Assembly: GCF_032681285.1 (NCBI RefSeq) | Contig: NZ_CP136336.1 | Span: forward strand, 1,413,001 to 1,477,000 | Reading direction: 5' to 3' | Length of the DNA stretch: 64,000 nt | DNA from: Piscinibacter gummiphilus | GTDB taxonomy: Bacteria; Pseudomonadota; Gammaproteobacteria; Burkholderiales; Burkholderiaceae_C | Part shown: one piece after another, positions 8,515 to 19,512 of the stretch | How the letters are laid out: each line of letters starts with the position of its first letter | Position numbering within the stretch: the first letter of the stretch is position 1 | The notes under the pieces: generated by a model | What the model was told of the DNA's origin: nothing | Databases searched by the model: none | The model's input: only the letters and a program-made list of their open reading frames with translations | Position numbers and translations under genes: made by a program

Positions 8515-9519
8515 TCAGGCGCGCAAGCCGTCGGTGCTGCGAAACGCGCCCGGCGTGTCCCCGGTCCACCCCCGGAAGGCGCGGTGGAACGCGGCCACGC
8601 TGTCGAAGCCAAGCTGCTCGCTGATGTGGCTGATGGGAGTGGCTTCCTTCGTGAGCAGGTGCAGGGCCCGCTCGCGGCGGAATTCGTCCTTGATGCGTTG
8701 AAAGGTGGCGCCTTCCTCGGCCAGCCGGCGATGCAGCGTGCGCACCGAGACACCCAGGGCTTCGGCGGCGCCATCGGCGGTGGCGGCCAGCGGCAGGCGC
8801 TCTGCCAGGTACTGGTGGACGCGCTGCGCCAGCCGTACCTTGTGGGCCCGGGCAAACATCCAGTCCTCCGGGGCCCGCTGCAGGAACTCGGCCAGTTGCG
8901 GCCGTGTGCGCCGGATGGGAAGTTGCAGGACTTTCGCGTCCATCACCAGCGCCGGCTCTCGCCGTCCGAAGGCCACAGGGCCCGGGTAGAGCACCTGGTA
9001 GTCGGCTGCGAAAGCGGGCTCTGGAAAGTGGAACTCCACCTGCAGGAGGGGCAGTCGCCGCGCCGAGAGCCACGAGATCACGCCGTGGATCAACTTCAGG
9101 ATCAGATCGGCCGTGAAGGGCCTGCACGGCAGGCCGCCCGGCATCTGCACGAGCGCGATCCGCGCCGTGTCGCCCTGGTTGGCGATCTCGACATGGAAGT
9201 CGTCCTGCACCACGCGGTACATGCAGGCCCAGCGGTGAAGCACCACGTTGAGGTTCTTGGCGTCGAGCAGGGCGAGGCAGACGTACTTCAACGCACCGGG
9301 CCGCATCGGCCGCGAGAAGAGGCCGAGCAGTTCATCGTCGAGGGCCACGGCCATCGCCCGGTAGAACTGCGCGAACTGCTGTTCGGTGAGACGAGCCGTG
9401 TCGTCTTCCGGCACGCCATGCGCGCGCAGCAGCTTCGATGACTGGGAAGGTGAAACGCCCGCAGCCTCGAGCAAGGCGGTGACGTATGCGAGTGAAATCG
9501 TGGCGCCTGCGTGTTTCAT
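8515..9519 (-). CDS. AraC-family transcriptional regulator with an OruR/ArgR-type N-terminal domain
   Basis: A 334-residue regulator. The N-terminal ~190 residues fit the arabinose-binding-like domain of the OruR/VirS group (SLAYVTALLEAAGVSPSQSS, then a long region including GDTARIALVQ). The C-terminal ~100 residues hold two helix-turn-helices: GAAEALGVSVRTLHRRLAEE and PISHISEQLGFDSVAAFHRA, with the FRGWTGDTPGAFR end typical of AraC. The ATG at 9519 is chosen over an upstream one because the family starts close to the 'SLAYV' block. Its target is unknown; neighbours are the convergent secreted hydrolase and a divergent diguanylate cyclase. Confidence 0.9.
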   Translation of the reverse strand: MKHAGATISLAYVTALLEAAGVSPSQSSKLLRAHGVPEDDTARLTEQQFAQFYRAMAVALDDELLGLFSRPMRPGALKYVCLALLDAKNLNVVLHRWACMYRVVQDDFHVEIANQGDTARIALVQMPGGLPCRPFTADLILKLIHGVISWLSARRLPLLQVEFHFPEPAFAADYQVLYPGPVAFGRREPALVMDAKVLQLPIRRTRPQLAEFLQRAPEDWMFARAHKVRLAQRVHQYLAERLPLAATADGAAEALGVSVRTLHRRLAEEGATFQRIKDEFRRERALHLLTKEATPISHISEQLGFDSVAAFHRAFRGWTGDTPGAFRSTDGLRA

Positions 9520-9745
9520 GCCATACACCTTTGCATGCAGCAGATGGGGTGCGCGGATTCTGCGGAGCGCGTCCCTCCGGCATGCGCAAGGTTTTCCCGA
9601 GTTCGGCCGGCAAGTGGCGTGATCGATCAAACGGAAGGCCGATCCTGCAATTCACGAGAGCCGGCAATTTCGCACCGCAGTACACGCGCAGACAGGAGCC
9701 ATTGAAATCAGAATCGAGGCCACCCTGTCGACCGCACGCCGCACG

Positions 9746-10882
9746 ATGAAGCTTGACGCCCTGACCCTCTTCGCTTCGATGTTCATCAACCTCACGCTGA
9801 TCGTGGGGGCGTTGCTGCTTGGTGTTGGGCGGAAGACGCGATCGGGGATGCGGCTGTGGACGGCGGCGCTGGTGTTGCAGGCCGTGGCGTGGGCCGCGCT
9901 CGTCGCCGCTTACAAGGGCTGGCCGCGCGAGATGGCGACGCTCGGCTCGGCCGCGATGGTCACCGGCTTCAGCTTCATGTACCTGGCCGCCAAGAGCTAC
10001 CTGCGCCAGCCGGTGTCCCTGCCGTGGGTCGTCGGGGTGCCGGTGGTGACGGCCGTGTTGCACTGGCTCGTGTTCGAGAACTTCGCCGCCCGCATCCTGG
10101 TCGTCAACGTGGCCATCGGGCTTCAGATGTTGTGGCTGACCTGGCTGCTCCTGCGCCCCGGCTCCACCGGCAGCTGGCGCTGGCGGTGGCTGGCCGGGCT
10201 CGCGCTGGGCGCATCGGGTGCGATGGTGGCGTGCCGAGCGGTGCTCGTGATCGTGGCGCCTGAAAGCTACCCCCGCTTCGAGTCGCCGCATTGGGTCAAC
10301 ATCGTCGGGCTCATCGTCAGCAATGCGAGTGTGATGGCCGGGACCTTGGCGTTTCTCCTGGCCTACCGCGACGAGGCGGAGCAGGAACTCAAGCGCCTGG
10401 CCACCACCGACGGCCTGACCGGCGTGCTCAACCGTCGCCACTGGATGGAGCAGGGGCTGGCGCATTTCAACCTGGCGCGTCGCCACGGGCGTGGCCTCGT
10501 CGTGCTGATGCTGGACATCGACTTCTTCAAACGCATCAACGACACCTACGGCCATCAGACCGGCGATCGTGCGCTGACGCTGTTCGCAGCAGCCTTGCGG
10601 CAAGTGGTGCGCCAGCCCGATCTGGTGGGCCGCTACGGCGGCGAAGAGTTCTGCGTGCTGCTGCCCATGTCGGACCTGGCCGCCGCAGAGGCGGTCGACC
10701 AGCGTCTGCGGGCCGCTCTCGCACACGACGTGAGCCCCGTGCTCGGCTTCGACGTGACCTTCAGTGCCGGCGTGGCGGCGCTCCGTGAAGGCGAGGTCGG
10801 CCTTGAGGACATCATCGCCCGTGCCGACCAAGCCCTCTATGCTGCCAAGCAGGGCGGGCGCAACCGCATCGTGCGCGGCTGA
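9746..10882 (+). CDS. Membrane-bound diguanylate cyclase (GGDEF domain)
   Basis: Makes the second messenger cyclic di-GMP from two GTP at the inner membrane. Residues ~1-205 contain about six hydrophobic segments forming an unclassified membrane sensor. A GGDEF domain fills ~215-378, with the active-site motif GGEEF at 298-302, the metal-binding DIDFFKRINDTYGHQTGD block near 255, and an intact RxxD inhibitory site (RQPD, 289-292) five residues before GGEEF. The protein should therefore be active and subject to product feedback. No EAL domain is present. The gene stands alone, divergent from the AraC gene; a possible receiver of its product in this window is the YcgR-like brake at 56.4 kb. Confidence 0.93.
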   Translation: MKLDALTLFASMFINLTLIVGALLLGVGRKTRSGMRLWTAALVLQAVAWAALVAAYKGWPREMATLGSAAMVTGFSFMYLAAKSYLRQPVSLPWVVGVPVVTAVLHWLVFENFAARILVVNVAIGLQMLWLTWLLLRPGSTGSWRWRWLAGLALGASGAMVACRAVLVIVAPESYPRFESPHWVNIVGLIVSNASVMAGTLAFLLAYRDEAEQELKRLATTDGLTGVLNRRHWMEQGLAHFNLARRHGRGLVVLMLDIDFFKRINDTYGHQTGDRALTLFAAALRQVVRQPDLVGRYGGEEFCVLLPMSDLAAAEAVDQRLRAALAHDVSPVLGFDVTFSAGVAALREGEVGLEDIIARADQALYAAKQGGRNRIVRG

Positions 10883-10908
10883 CCGGCCGTTTCCAGAAGA
10901 GACCGACC

Positions 10909-11385
10909 ATGTGGACACGCATCCTCGACACCATCGCCGCCGAGTTCTCCGACGCCGTCGACGCCGAACAGATCACGCGCATCCTGCTGCGCCTGCTGCT
11001 GGCGGCGGTGCTGGGCGGCGTGCTCGGCTACGAGCGCGAGAGCCAGGGCAAGGCGGCGGGCATCCGTACCCACATGCTGGTGGCGATGGGCGCGGCGCTC
11101 TTCGTGCTGGTACCTCAGCAGGGGGGCATGGAGATCGACGACATGAGCCGCGTGATCCAGGGTGTGGTGGCCGGTATCGGCTTCCTCGGGGCTGGGGCCA
11201 TCATCAAGAACAAGAGCGAAGAGAACGTGCTCGGCCTCACCACCGCGGCAGGCGTGTGGATGACGGCGGCCATCGGCATTGCCTGCGGCCTGGGGCGCGA
11301 GATGACGGCGGTGCTGAGCACGCTGCTGGCGCTGGGGGTGCTGTCGCTGGTGCCCAAGGTTGCCGATCGCAGCGCCAAGGTCTGA
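10909..11385 (+). CDS. MgtC/SapB family membrane protein
   Basis: A 158-residue protein with four to five membrane segments and the family core: LLLAAVLGGVLGYERE, then GIRTHMLVAMGAALFVL, then GFLGAGAIIKN and a GLTTAAGVWMTAAIGIACGL block. MgtC-family proteins are linked to magnesium limitation and regulation of P-type ATPases or ATP synthase in some pathogens, but many environmental members have no known role. The gene lacks the ~70-residue C-terminal ACT-like extension of true virulence MgtC, so the SapB-type label is safer. A purine-rich AGAAGAGA site precedes the ATG, 26 bases after the diguanylate cyclase stop. Confidence 0.9.
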   Translation: MWTRILDTIAAEFSDAVDAEQITRILLRLLLAAVLGGVLGYERESQGKAAGIRTHMLVAMGAALFVLVPQQGGMEIDDMSRVIQGVVAGIGFLGAGAIIKNKSEENVLGLTTAAGVWMTAAIGIACGLGREMTAVLSTLLALGVLSLVPKVADRSAKV

Positions 11386-11388
11386 CGC

Positions 11389-11943
11389 TCAGAAGAGCAC
11401 GCGGGCGCCCAGCATGACGGCGCGCACGTCGCCCTTGCTGCCGCGGAACTCGGCCCGGCTCTGGTCGACGCTGAGTTCGAGGCGGATGTTCTGCCACGGG
11501 GTGACGTAGAGTCCGAGGCCGACATACGGCGCCACGTTCTTGTCGGTCGACTGTGAGCCGGAGATGGCCGCGGAGACCCGCAGTTGCGTCCTCAGCATGG
11601 CGATGCCGAAGCGGGTGGCAAAGCCGAAGGACGAGCTGAGCGGCAAGTCGCCAGCGATGCCCGCGGTGACGCCGGTCACGGCGAACTCGCCGGTGGCACC
11701 CGAGCTGCTCACCTTGGCGTTGCCGTAGTCCACGAGGCCGACCTCGGCCGAGATGCCTCCCGGAAAGCGGCGCCCGGCGAGAAAGCGGTACGCGTCGCCT
11801 TTCCTGTCGCAGGCACTCGACCCCGTGCAGTCCACCGAGAGCTGTCCGCGACCACCGGCCACACTGGCATAGGTCTGGGCGGCGACGTTCGACGACAAGG
11901 CACAGGCGGCAATGGCCGCCAGCGCGACGATGTGGTTCTTCAT
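11389..11943 (-). CDS. Outer-membrane beta-barrel protein (OmpA/OprF-like small barrel)
   Basis: A 184-residue exported protein with a signal peptide at residues 1-22 (KNHIVALAAIAACALSSNVAAQ). Alternating beta strands follow and the last residue is phenylalanine in VMLGARVLF, the C-terminal signature recognised by the BAM machinery. Size and pattern suit an eight-stranded barrel, for example the OmpW/OmpX or 'porin family' type. Two cysteines in VDCTGSSACDRKG could form an extracellular-loop disulfide. The ATG at 11943 has an AGAGGGAG ribosome-binding site; a longer in-frame start would break the signal peptide. Function unknown. Confidence 0.8.
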   Translation of the reverse strand: MKNHIVALAAIAACALSSNVAAQTYASVAGGRGQLSVDCTGSSACDRKGDAYRFLAGRRFPGGISAEVGLVDYGNAKVSSSGATGEFAVTGVTAGIAGDLPLSSSFGFATRFGIAMLRTQLRVSAAISGSQSTDKNVAPYVGLGLYVTPWQNIRLELSVDQSRAEFRGSKGDVRAVMLGARVLF

Positions 11944-12006
11944 GACTCCCTCTTCATTGGTGGTGAACCCGCCCTCCGCGGGGCCGCCATTATTGATGGG
12001 CATCCG

Positions 12007-12861
12007 TCAGTCGAGCCGCACCCTCACGAAACTCGCGAAGCGCGGGGCGCCGTCCGGGTGCAGGCCCCGGTAGCGGTAGGTGACCTGGCTGCCGATGGGC
12101 GGTGGCGACACCCGATCGGTGTCGCGCAGGCCGCTGCCCAGCTTGAAGCGCAGGCCTTGCGGTGTTTCCACGAGCAGCGCACCGACCAGGCCGTCGTACT
12201 TGCCGTGGCCCGGCACATGGCCGACCACGGTGGCCTCGGCATCGAGGTGCTGCTTGAGCTTGAGCAGGTCGTCGCTGCGTTCGCCCCGATAGGCCGATGC
12301 GCCACGATGGAGCATCAGCCCTTCGCCGCCACGGTGCACCGTGTCGTGCAGCAGGGCCTGCAGCGCCGCCTCGGTGGTGGCTTCGTGCTGCGCCACCGCT
12401 TGCACTGTGGGCCGTGCGTGGGGCAGGGCCCGGCGAAGCTCGGCGATGCGCGTGTCGAACGGGCCCGGTGCGGCGGGCAGGTCGAAGACCATGTAGCGCA
12501 GCGCGCGCCAGGCGCCGTCGTCGGGCAGGTCGCGTGCGGCGGCCGAGGCCGCGCTCGTGAAGCGGCCGTGGCCCGCCCACAGCTCGCCGTCCATCGCGTG
12601 GGCAGGCCAGCCGTCGGTGAACCACACGGGCGTGTGGATGCGGTGGCCGTGGCGGGTCCACAGCGACTGGCCGTCCCAGTAGGCACGCACGCCGTCGTAC
12701 TTCTCGCTCACCCACCATCCCTGCAAGGGCATGCCAGGGCGATAGAGGCCTGCCAGCATCAAGGGCCGCGGGCCGCCCGCGCGGGCGGGTTGCGGCAGGA
12801 AGGGCGCGGCGCTGAGCGACAGCAGCAGTGCGCGGCGGATGGGGTCGGTTCGCAAGGGCAT
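12007..12861 (-). CDS. ligE: Exported ATP-dependent DNA ligase (LigE type)
   Basis: A compact 284-residue nucleotidyltransferase. Ligase motifs in order: motif I EKYDGVRAYW near residue 53 (adenylated lysine), motif III MDGELWAG near 90, motif IV GEGLMLHRG near 180, motif V LLKLKQHLDAEA near 200, then an OB-fold tail. Bacterial LigE enzymes (characterised in Neisseria and other Proteobacteria) have the same minimal layout and a leader peptide, and act outside the cytoplasm, probably during DNA uptake. Here too the N-terminus (RRALLLSLSAAPFLPQPARA) looks like a signal peptide, with an arginine pair that might also suit Tat. Divergent from polA with a 165-bp gap. The essential NAD-dependent ligase LigA would be elsewhere. 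Confidence 0.88.
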   Translation of the reverse strand: MPLRTDPIRRALLLSLSAAPFLPQPARAGGPRPLMLAGLYRPGMPLQGWWVSEKYDGVRAYWDGQSLWTRHGHRIHTPVWFTDGWPAHAMDGELWAGHGRFTSAASAAARDLPDDGAWRALRYMVFDLPAAPGPFDTRIAELRRALPHARPTVQAVAQHEATTEAALQALLHDTVHRGGEGLMLHRGASAYRGERSDDLLKLKQHLDAEATVVGHVPGHGKYDGLVGALLVETPQGLRFKLGSGLRDTDRVSPPPIGSQVTYRYRGLHPDGAPRFASFVRVRLD

Positions 12862-13026
12862 GGGGCAGGGCAGGAGTGGAAGCCCGCAAGGCTATGCAGC
12901 GCCGCCCCGCCTGCCCAGCCCACCGTCGGGTGACGCGCCGCGGCACGGCCACACCCGCATGGGTGGGCATGGGTTCGAAATGGCAGCAGTCCGGCAGGGC
13001 GAGTCGCTTCCCCGACAATCCGCGCC

Positions 13027-15798
<2,772 letters not shown>

Positions 15799-16039
15799 GG
15801 AGCGCCTCGAGCGCAGCGTCCCGCGCGCGTTGAAGGCAGTTGAAGAAGCCGGTTTCAGGCACACGCGTTCGATTCCACCTCTCGGAACCGAGGCCTAGGA
15901 AAACAACTCCCTGGGCCCTCCCTTACGGGAAACACCCCTCTGCCTTTGCGCAGGACTCCACACTACATTGCGCTCGCCTTTCGATCTGAGGGGCGGAACG
16001 CCAGGTCAACGTTTTGCTTTGCAGAACCTCGGTCCATGA

Positions 16040-16840
16040 ATGGGGAGAGTTGGAATCGACGCGCGCAGCACACCACCGCTTCTTGACGTTAGCGACGTCA
16101 CGGTTCGCTTCGGTGGCATCACGGCCTTGGACAAGGTCTCCTTCCAGGTCGAGGCCGGCAAGATCGTGGGCCTCATCGGGCCCAACGGCGCGGGCAAGAC
16201 CACGCTGTTCAACTGCCTGTCGCGCCTCTACGAATTCAGCGAAGGGCGCATCGCCTTCGAAGGCCGCTCGCTGACCGAAGTGCAGCCGCACGGCATTGCG
16301 TCGATGGGCATCGGCCGCACCTTCCAGAACCTCGCACTCTTCCGCACGATGAGCGTGCGCCAGAACGTGATGCTCGGCGGTCACAGCCGCACGAGCACGG
16401 GCTATCTCTCCAACGCCTTGCGCCTGCCGAGCGTGCGCCGCGAAGAGCAGCGCCTTCGCGAGCATGTGGAGCAGGTGATCGAACTGCTTGAACTCGGCTC
16501 CGTCGCCGAGACCGTGGTGGCCGACCTGCCCTTCGGCACCCAGAAGCGCGTGGAGTTCGGCCGTGCGCTCATCACACAGCCGAAGCTGCTGCTGCTCGAC
16601 GAGCCGGCCGGTGGCCTGAACCACGAAGAAGTAGGTGCATTGATGGACCTGCTGCGCCGCATCCGCAGCGAACTCAAGCTGACCATCCTGCTGGTGGAGC
16701 ACCACATGAACCTCGTGATGCGCGTCTCCGACCAGGTCGTCGCGCTCAACTTCGGCCGCAAGATCGCCGACGGCACGCCGGCGGAAGTGCAGGCCAACGC
16801 GGAAGTCATCAAGGCCTATCTGGGCGCGGAGGCTGCATGA
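16040..16840 (+). CDS. livG: Branched-chain amino acid ABC transporter, ATP-binding protein LivG
   Basis: One of two ATPases that power uptake of branched-chain or related amino acids through LivHM. The 266-residue protein carries Walker A GPNGAGKTT near residue 49, the LivG-specific GIGRTFQN block near 95, and Walker B LLLLDEPAGGLNHEE near 182. The usual signature LSGGQ is replaced by the weaker LPFGTQKRVE typical of LivG proteins. The start gives a short polar N-terminal lead and has no strong ribosome-binding site; a slightly later start cannot be excluded. First gene of a five-gene run in the order livG, livF, livH, livM, binding protein, coupled to livF by a four-base overlap. Confidence 0.95.
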   Translation: MGRVGIDARSTPPLLDVSDVTVRFGGITALDKVSFQVEAGKIVGLIGPNGAGKTTLFNCLSRLYEFSEGRIAFEGRSLTEVQPHGIASMGIGRTFQNLALFRTMSVRQNVMLGGHSRTSTGYLSNALRLPSVRREEQRLREHVEQVIELLELGSVAETVVADLPFGTQKRVEFGRALITQPKLLLLDEPAGGLNHEEVGALMDLLRRIRSELKLTILLVEHHMNLVMRVSDQVVALNFGRKIADGTPAEVQANAEVIKAYLGAEAA

Positions 16841-17553
16841 GCGACATCCTCCTGCAAGTGCGCGGCCTGCGCGCGCAATACGGCCAGACCAAAGTGCTGC
16901 ACGGCCTCGACTTCGACGTGAAGACCGGCGGCATCACGACCATCCTCGGAGCCAACGGCGCCGGCAAGACCACCACGCTGCGCGCCGTGTGCGGCATGGT
17001 GCAGACGCAAGGCGAGATCACGCTCGGCGGCGAGCGCATCGATGGCAAGGCCACGGAAAACATCGTGCGCCAAGGCGTGGCCCACGTGCCCGATGGCCGC
17101 GGCACCTTCCTCAACTTCTCGGTGGAAGAGAACCTGCGCGTCGGCGCCTACACACGCAAAGACAAGGCCGAGGTCGCGCTCGACTTCGAGCGCATGTACA
17201 CCTACTTCCCGCGCCTGAAGGAGCGCCGCAAGCAGCAGGCCGGCACGCTCTCGGGCGGCGAACAGCAGATGCTGGCGGTGTCGCGCGCGCTGATGCTGCG
17301 GCCTCGGTTGCTGCTGCTCGACGAGCCGTCGTTCGGCCTCGCGCCGCTGGTGGTGCAGGAGCTCTTCGAGATCTTCAAGGCCATCAACCAGAGCGACAGG
17401 ATCAGCATGCTGCTGGTCGAGCAGAACGCCTCGCTCGCGTTGAAGCTCGCCGACCACGCCTACCTGCTCGAGACCGGCAAGGTCGTGATCTCGGGCACCT
17501 CGGAATCCATCCGCAACGACGAGTCGGTGCGCCGCTCGTATCTGGGCTACTGA
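16837..17553 (+). CDS. livF: Branched-chain amino acid ABC transporter, ATP-binding protein LivF
   Basis: The second cytoplasmic ATPase of the importer, 238 residues. Walker A GANGAGKTT lies near 39, the signature LSGGEQQ near 138 and Walker B LLLLDEPSFGL near 158, with the switch histidine replaced by LLVEQN as in other LivF proteins. The start ATG overlaps the livG stop in an ATGA junction, so the two ATPases are translationally coupled. The stop is three bases before livH. Nothing unusual is seen in it. Confidence 0.96.
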   Translation: MSDILLQVRGLRAQYGQTKVLHGLDFDVKTGGITTILGANGAGKTTTLRAVCGMVQTQGEITLGGERIDGKATENIVRQGVAHVPDGRGTFLNFSVEENLRVGAYTRKDKAEVALDFERMYTYFPRLKERRKQQAGTLSGGEQQMLAVSRALMLRPRLLLLDEPSFGLAPLVVQELFEIFKAINQSDRISMLLVEQNASLALKLADHAYLLETGKVVISGTSESIRNDESVRRSYLGY

Positions 17554-17556
17554 TCC

Positions 17557-18426
17557 ATGGATTTGTTGATTCACCAAGTGCTGTCGGGCCTGGCCACCGG
17601 CGGCATCTACGCCAGCATGGCGCTCGCGCTGGTCATGATCTACCAGGCCACGCACGAGATCAATTTCGCGCAGGGCGAGATGGCGATGTTCGCCACCTAC
17701 CTCGCGTGGGCCCTGATGCAGGCCGGCCTGCCGTACTGGGCGACCTTCTTCCTCACCACGATCGTCGCGTTCGTGGCGGGCGTGGTGATCGAGCGGGTCG
17801 TCATCCGCCCGGTGGAAAACGCGCCGGTGCTCGCGGTGGTGACCGTCTTCATCGGCCTGCTCGTCATCTTCAACAGCGTGGCCGGCTGGATCTTCGGCTA
17901 CACGATCAAGCCCTTCGCGAGCCCGTTCCCCGAGCAGCCCTTCTTCGGCAACCGCTACATGTCGTCGCACGAGATCGGCTCGATGGGCATCACGCTCGTG
18001 CTGCTGGCGATGCTCTTCGTCTTCTTCCGCTACACGCCGCTGGGCCTGGCCATGCGCTCGGCGGCTCAGAACCCCGTCTCGGCGCGGCTCGTGGGCGTGC
18101 GGGTGGGCTGGATGCTCGCGCTGGGCTGGGGCCTGGCCGCGGCCATCGGCGCGATCGCCGGGATGATGGTGGCGCCGGTCGTCTTCCTCGAGCCCAACAT
18201 GATGGGCGGCGTGCTGCTGTATGCCTTTGCCGGCGCGCTGCTCGGCGGCATCGACAACCCGTGGGGCGCCGTGATCGGCGGCTTCATCGTGGGCGTGCTG
18301 GAAAACGTGGTCGGCGTATACCTGGGCACCGAGCTCAAGCACACCGTCGCCCTGGTGCTGATCGTGGGGGTGCTGGTGCTCAAGCCTTCGGGCCTGTTCG
18401 GCAAGACCCATGTCTCGCGCGTCTGA
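17557..18426 (+). CDS. livH: Branched-chain amino acid ABC transporter permease LivH
   Basis: Inner-membrane permease of 289 residues with about eight hydrophobic segments. It shows the LivH hallmarks: the N-terminal GLATGGIYASMALALVMIYQ, HEINFAQGEMAMF near 45, and AGALLGGIDNPWGAVIGGF near 230, which forms the coupling-helix loop contacting the ATPases. The gene begins three bases after livF and ends 18 bases before livM, inside the same operon. Confidence 0.96.
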   Translation: MDLLIHQVLSGLATGGIYASMALALVMIYQATHEINFAQGEMAMFATYLAWALMQAGLPYWATFFLTTIVAFVAGVVIERVVIRPVENAPVLAVVTVFIGLLVIFNSVAGWIFGYTIKPFASPFPEQPFFGNRYMSSHEIGSMGITLVLLAMLFVFFRYTPLGLAMRSAAQNPVSARLVGVRVGWMLALGWGLAAAIGAIAGMMVAPVVFLEPNMMGGVLLYAFAGALLGGIDNPWGAVIGGFIVGVLENVVGVYLGTELKHTVALVLIVGVLVLKPSGLFGKTHVSRV

Positions 18427-18444
18427 GGCCTGAGGAGCACCACC

Positions 18445-19431
18445 ATGACCACCACCCTCCAAAAGCCCGCGCTCAGCGGCAAGCAGCTCGCCGGCCTCGC
18501 AGTCCTCCTGGTCGCGGCGGTTGCCGTGCCGATGTTCATCCCCGACTACCGCGTGTTCCAGCTCGCGCTCGCGCTGTGCTACGCCATCGCGATCCTCGGG
18601 CTCAACATGCTGATGGGCTTCAACGGCCAGATCTCGCTCGGCCACGGCGCCTTCTATGCCATCGGCGCGTATGTGGCGGCGGTGCTGATGGACAAGGTCG
18701 GCTTGCCGTACTGGGCCACGATCCCGCTTGCCGGTCTCGTGTGCCTGGTGGCGGGTTTCCTCTTCGGCCTGCCGGCGCTGCGCCTCGAAGGCCTGTACCT
18801 CGCGATTGCCACGCTCGCGCTCGGCATCGCCATGCCGCAGATCCTCAAGCACAAGGCGCTCGAGCACTGGACGGGCGGCTCGCAAGGCCTCGTCATCATG
18901 AAGCCCGATGCGCCGGAATGGACCGGCCTGTCGCAAGACAAGTGGCTGTACCTCTTCATCCTCGCGTGGACGGTGCTGCTCTTCTTCATCGGCTGGAACC
19001 TGCTGCGCGGGCGCATCGGCCGCGCGATGGTGGCGCTGCGCGACCAGCCGATCGCCGCGCGGGCAATGGGCGTCAACGCCTCGATGTACAAGTCGCTGAC
19101 CTTCGGCGTGTCGGCCATGTACACCGGCATCGCGGGGGCGCTCGGCGCGATCGCGGTGCAGTTCGTGGCGCCCGACTCCTTCGGCATCTTCCTGTCGTTC
19201 AGCCTCTTCATCGGCGTGGTGATCGGCGGGCTGGCTTCGATCTCGGGTGCGATCTTCGGCGCGCTCTTCATCCAGTTCATCCCGAACGTGGCCGACCAGA
19301 TCTCCAAGTCGGCGCCGTGGGCCATCTACGGCGTGTTCCTCATCGTCTTCATGTACGTGATGCCCACAGGGGTGGCCGGCCTGATCCGGATCCTGAGGGC
19401 TCGGTTTCTACGAGGGCGGGTAACTCAGTAG
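18445..19431 (+). CDS. livM: Branched-chain amino acid ABC transporter permease LivM
   Basis: Second permease subunit, 328 residues and roughly nine membrane segments. Diagnostic blocks are LGLNMLMGFNGQISLGHGAF near 52, ATLALGIAMPQIL near 130, AVRDQ-like MVALRDQPIAARAMGVN near 195 and VVIGGLASISGAIFGALF near 260. It starts behind a GAGGAG ribosome-binding site and pairs with LivH in the transporter. The last ~15 codons (RILRARFLRGRVTQ) use G- and T-ending codons, unlike the rest of the gene. Confidence 0.96.
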   Translation: MTTTLQKPALSGKQLAGLAVLLVAAVAVPMFIPDYRVFQLALALCYAIAILGLNMLMGFNGQISLGHGAFYAIGAYVAAVLMDKVGLPYWATIPLAGLVCLVAGFLFGLPALRLEGLYLAIATLALGIAMPQILKHKALEHWTGGSQGLVIMKPDAPEWTGLSQDKWLYLFILAWTVLLFFIGWNLLRGRIGRAMVALRDQPIAARAMGVNASMYKSLTFGVSAMYTGIAGALGAIAVQFVAPDSFGIFLSFSLFIGVVIGGLASISGAIFGALFIQFIPNVADQISKSAPWAIYGVFLIVFMYVMPTGVAGLIRILRARFLRGRVTQ

Positions 19432-19512
19432 ACCCTCATCGGTGGCCGATGCGTTGATGGGAAGCGTCTGGCCGCAGCCAATGTGTTTTCAGTTCGATCG
19501 AAAGGAAGCGAC

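Noticed and set aside
15865..15895. A GTTCGATTCC string after polA that resembles a tRNA T-arm
   Set aside because: The flanking five bases on each side do not pair, and no acceptor, D- or anticodon arm can be built around it.
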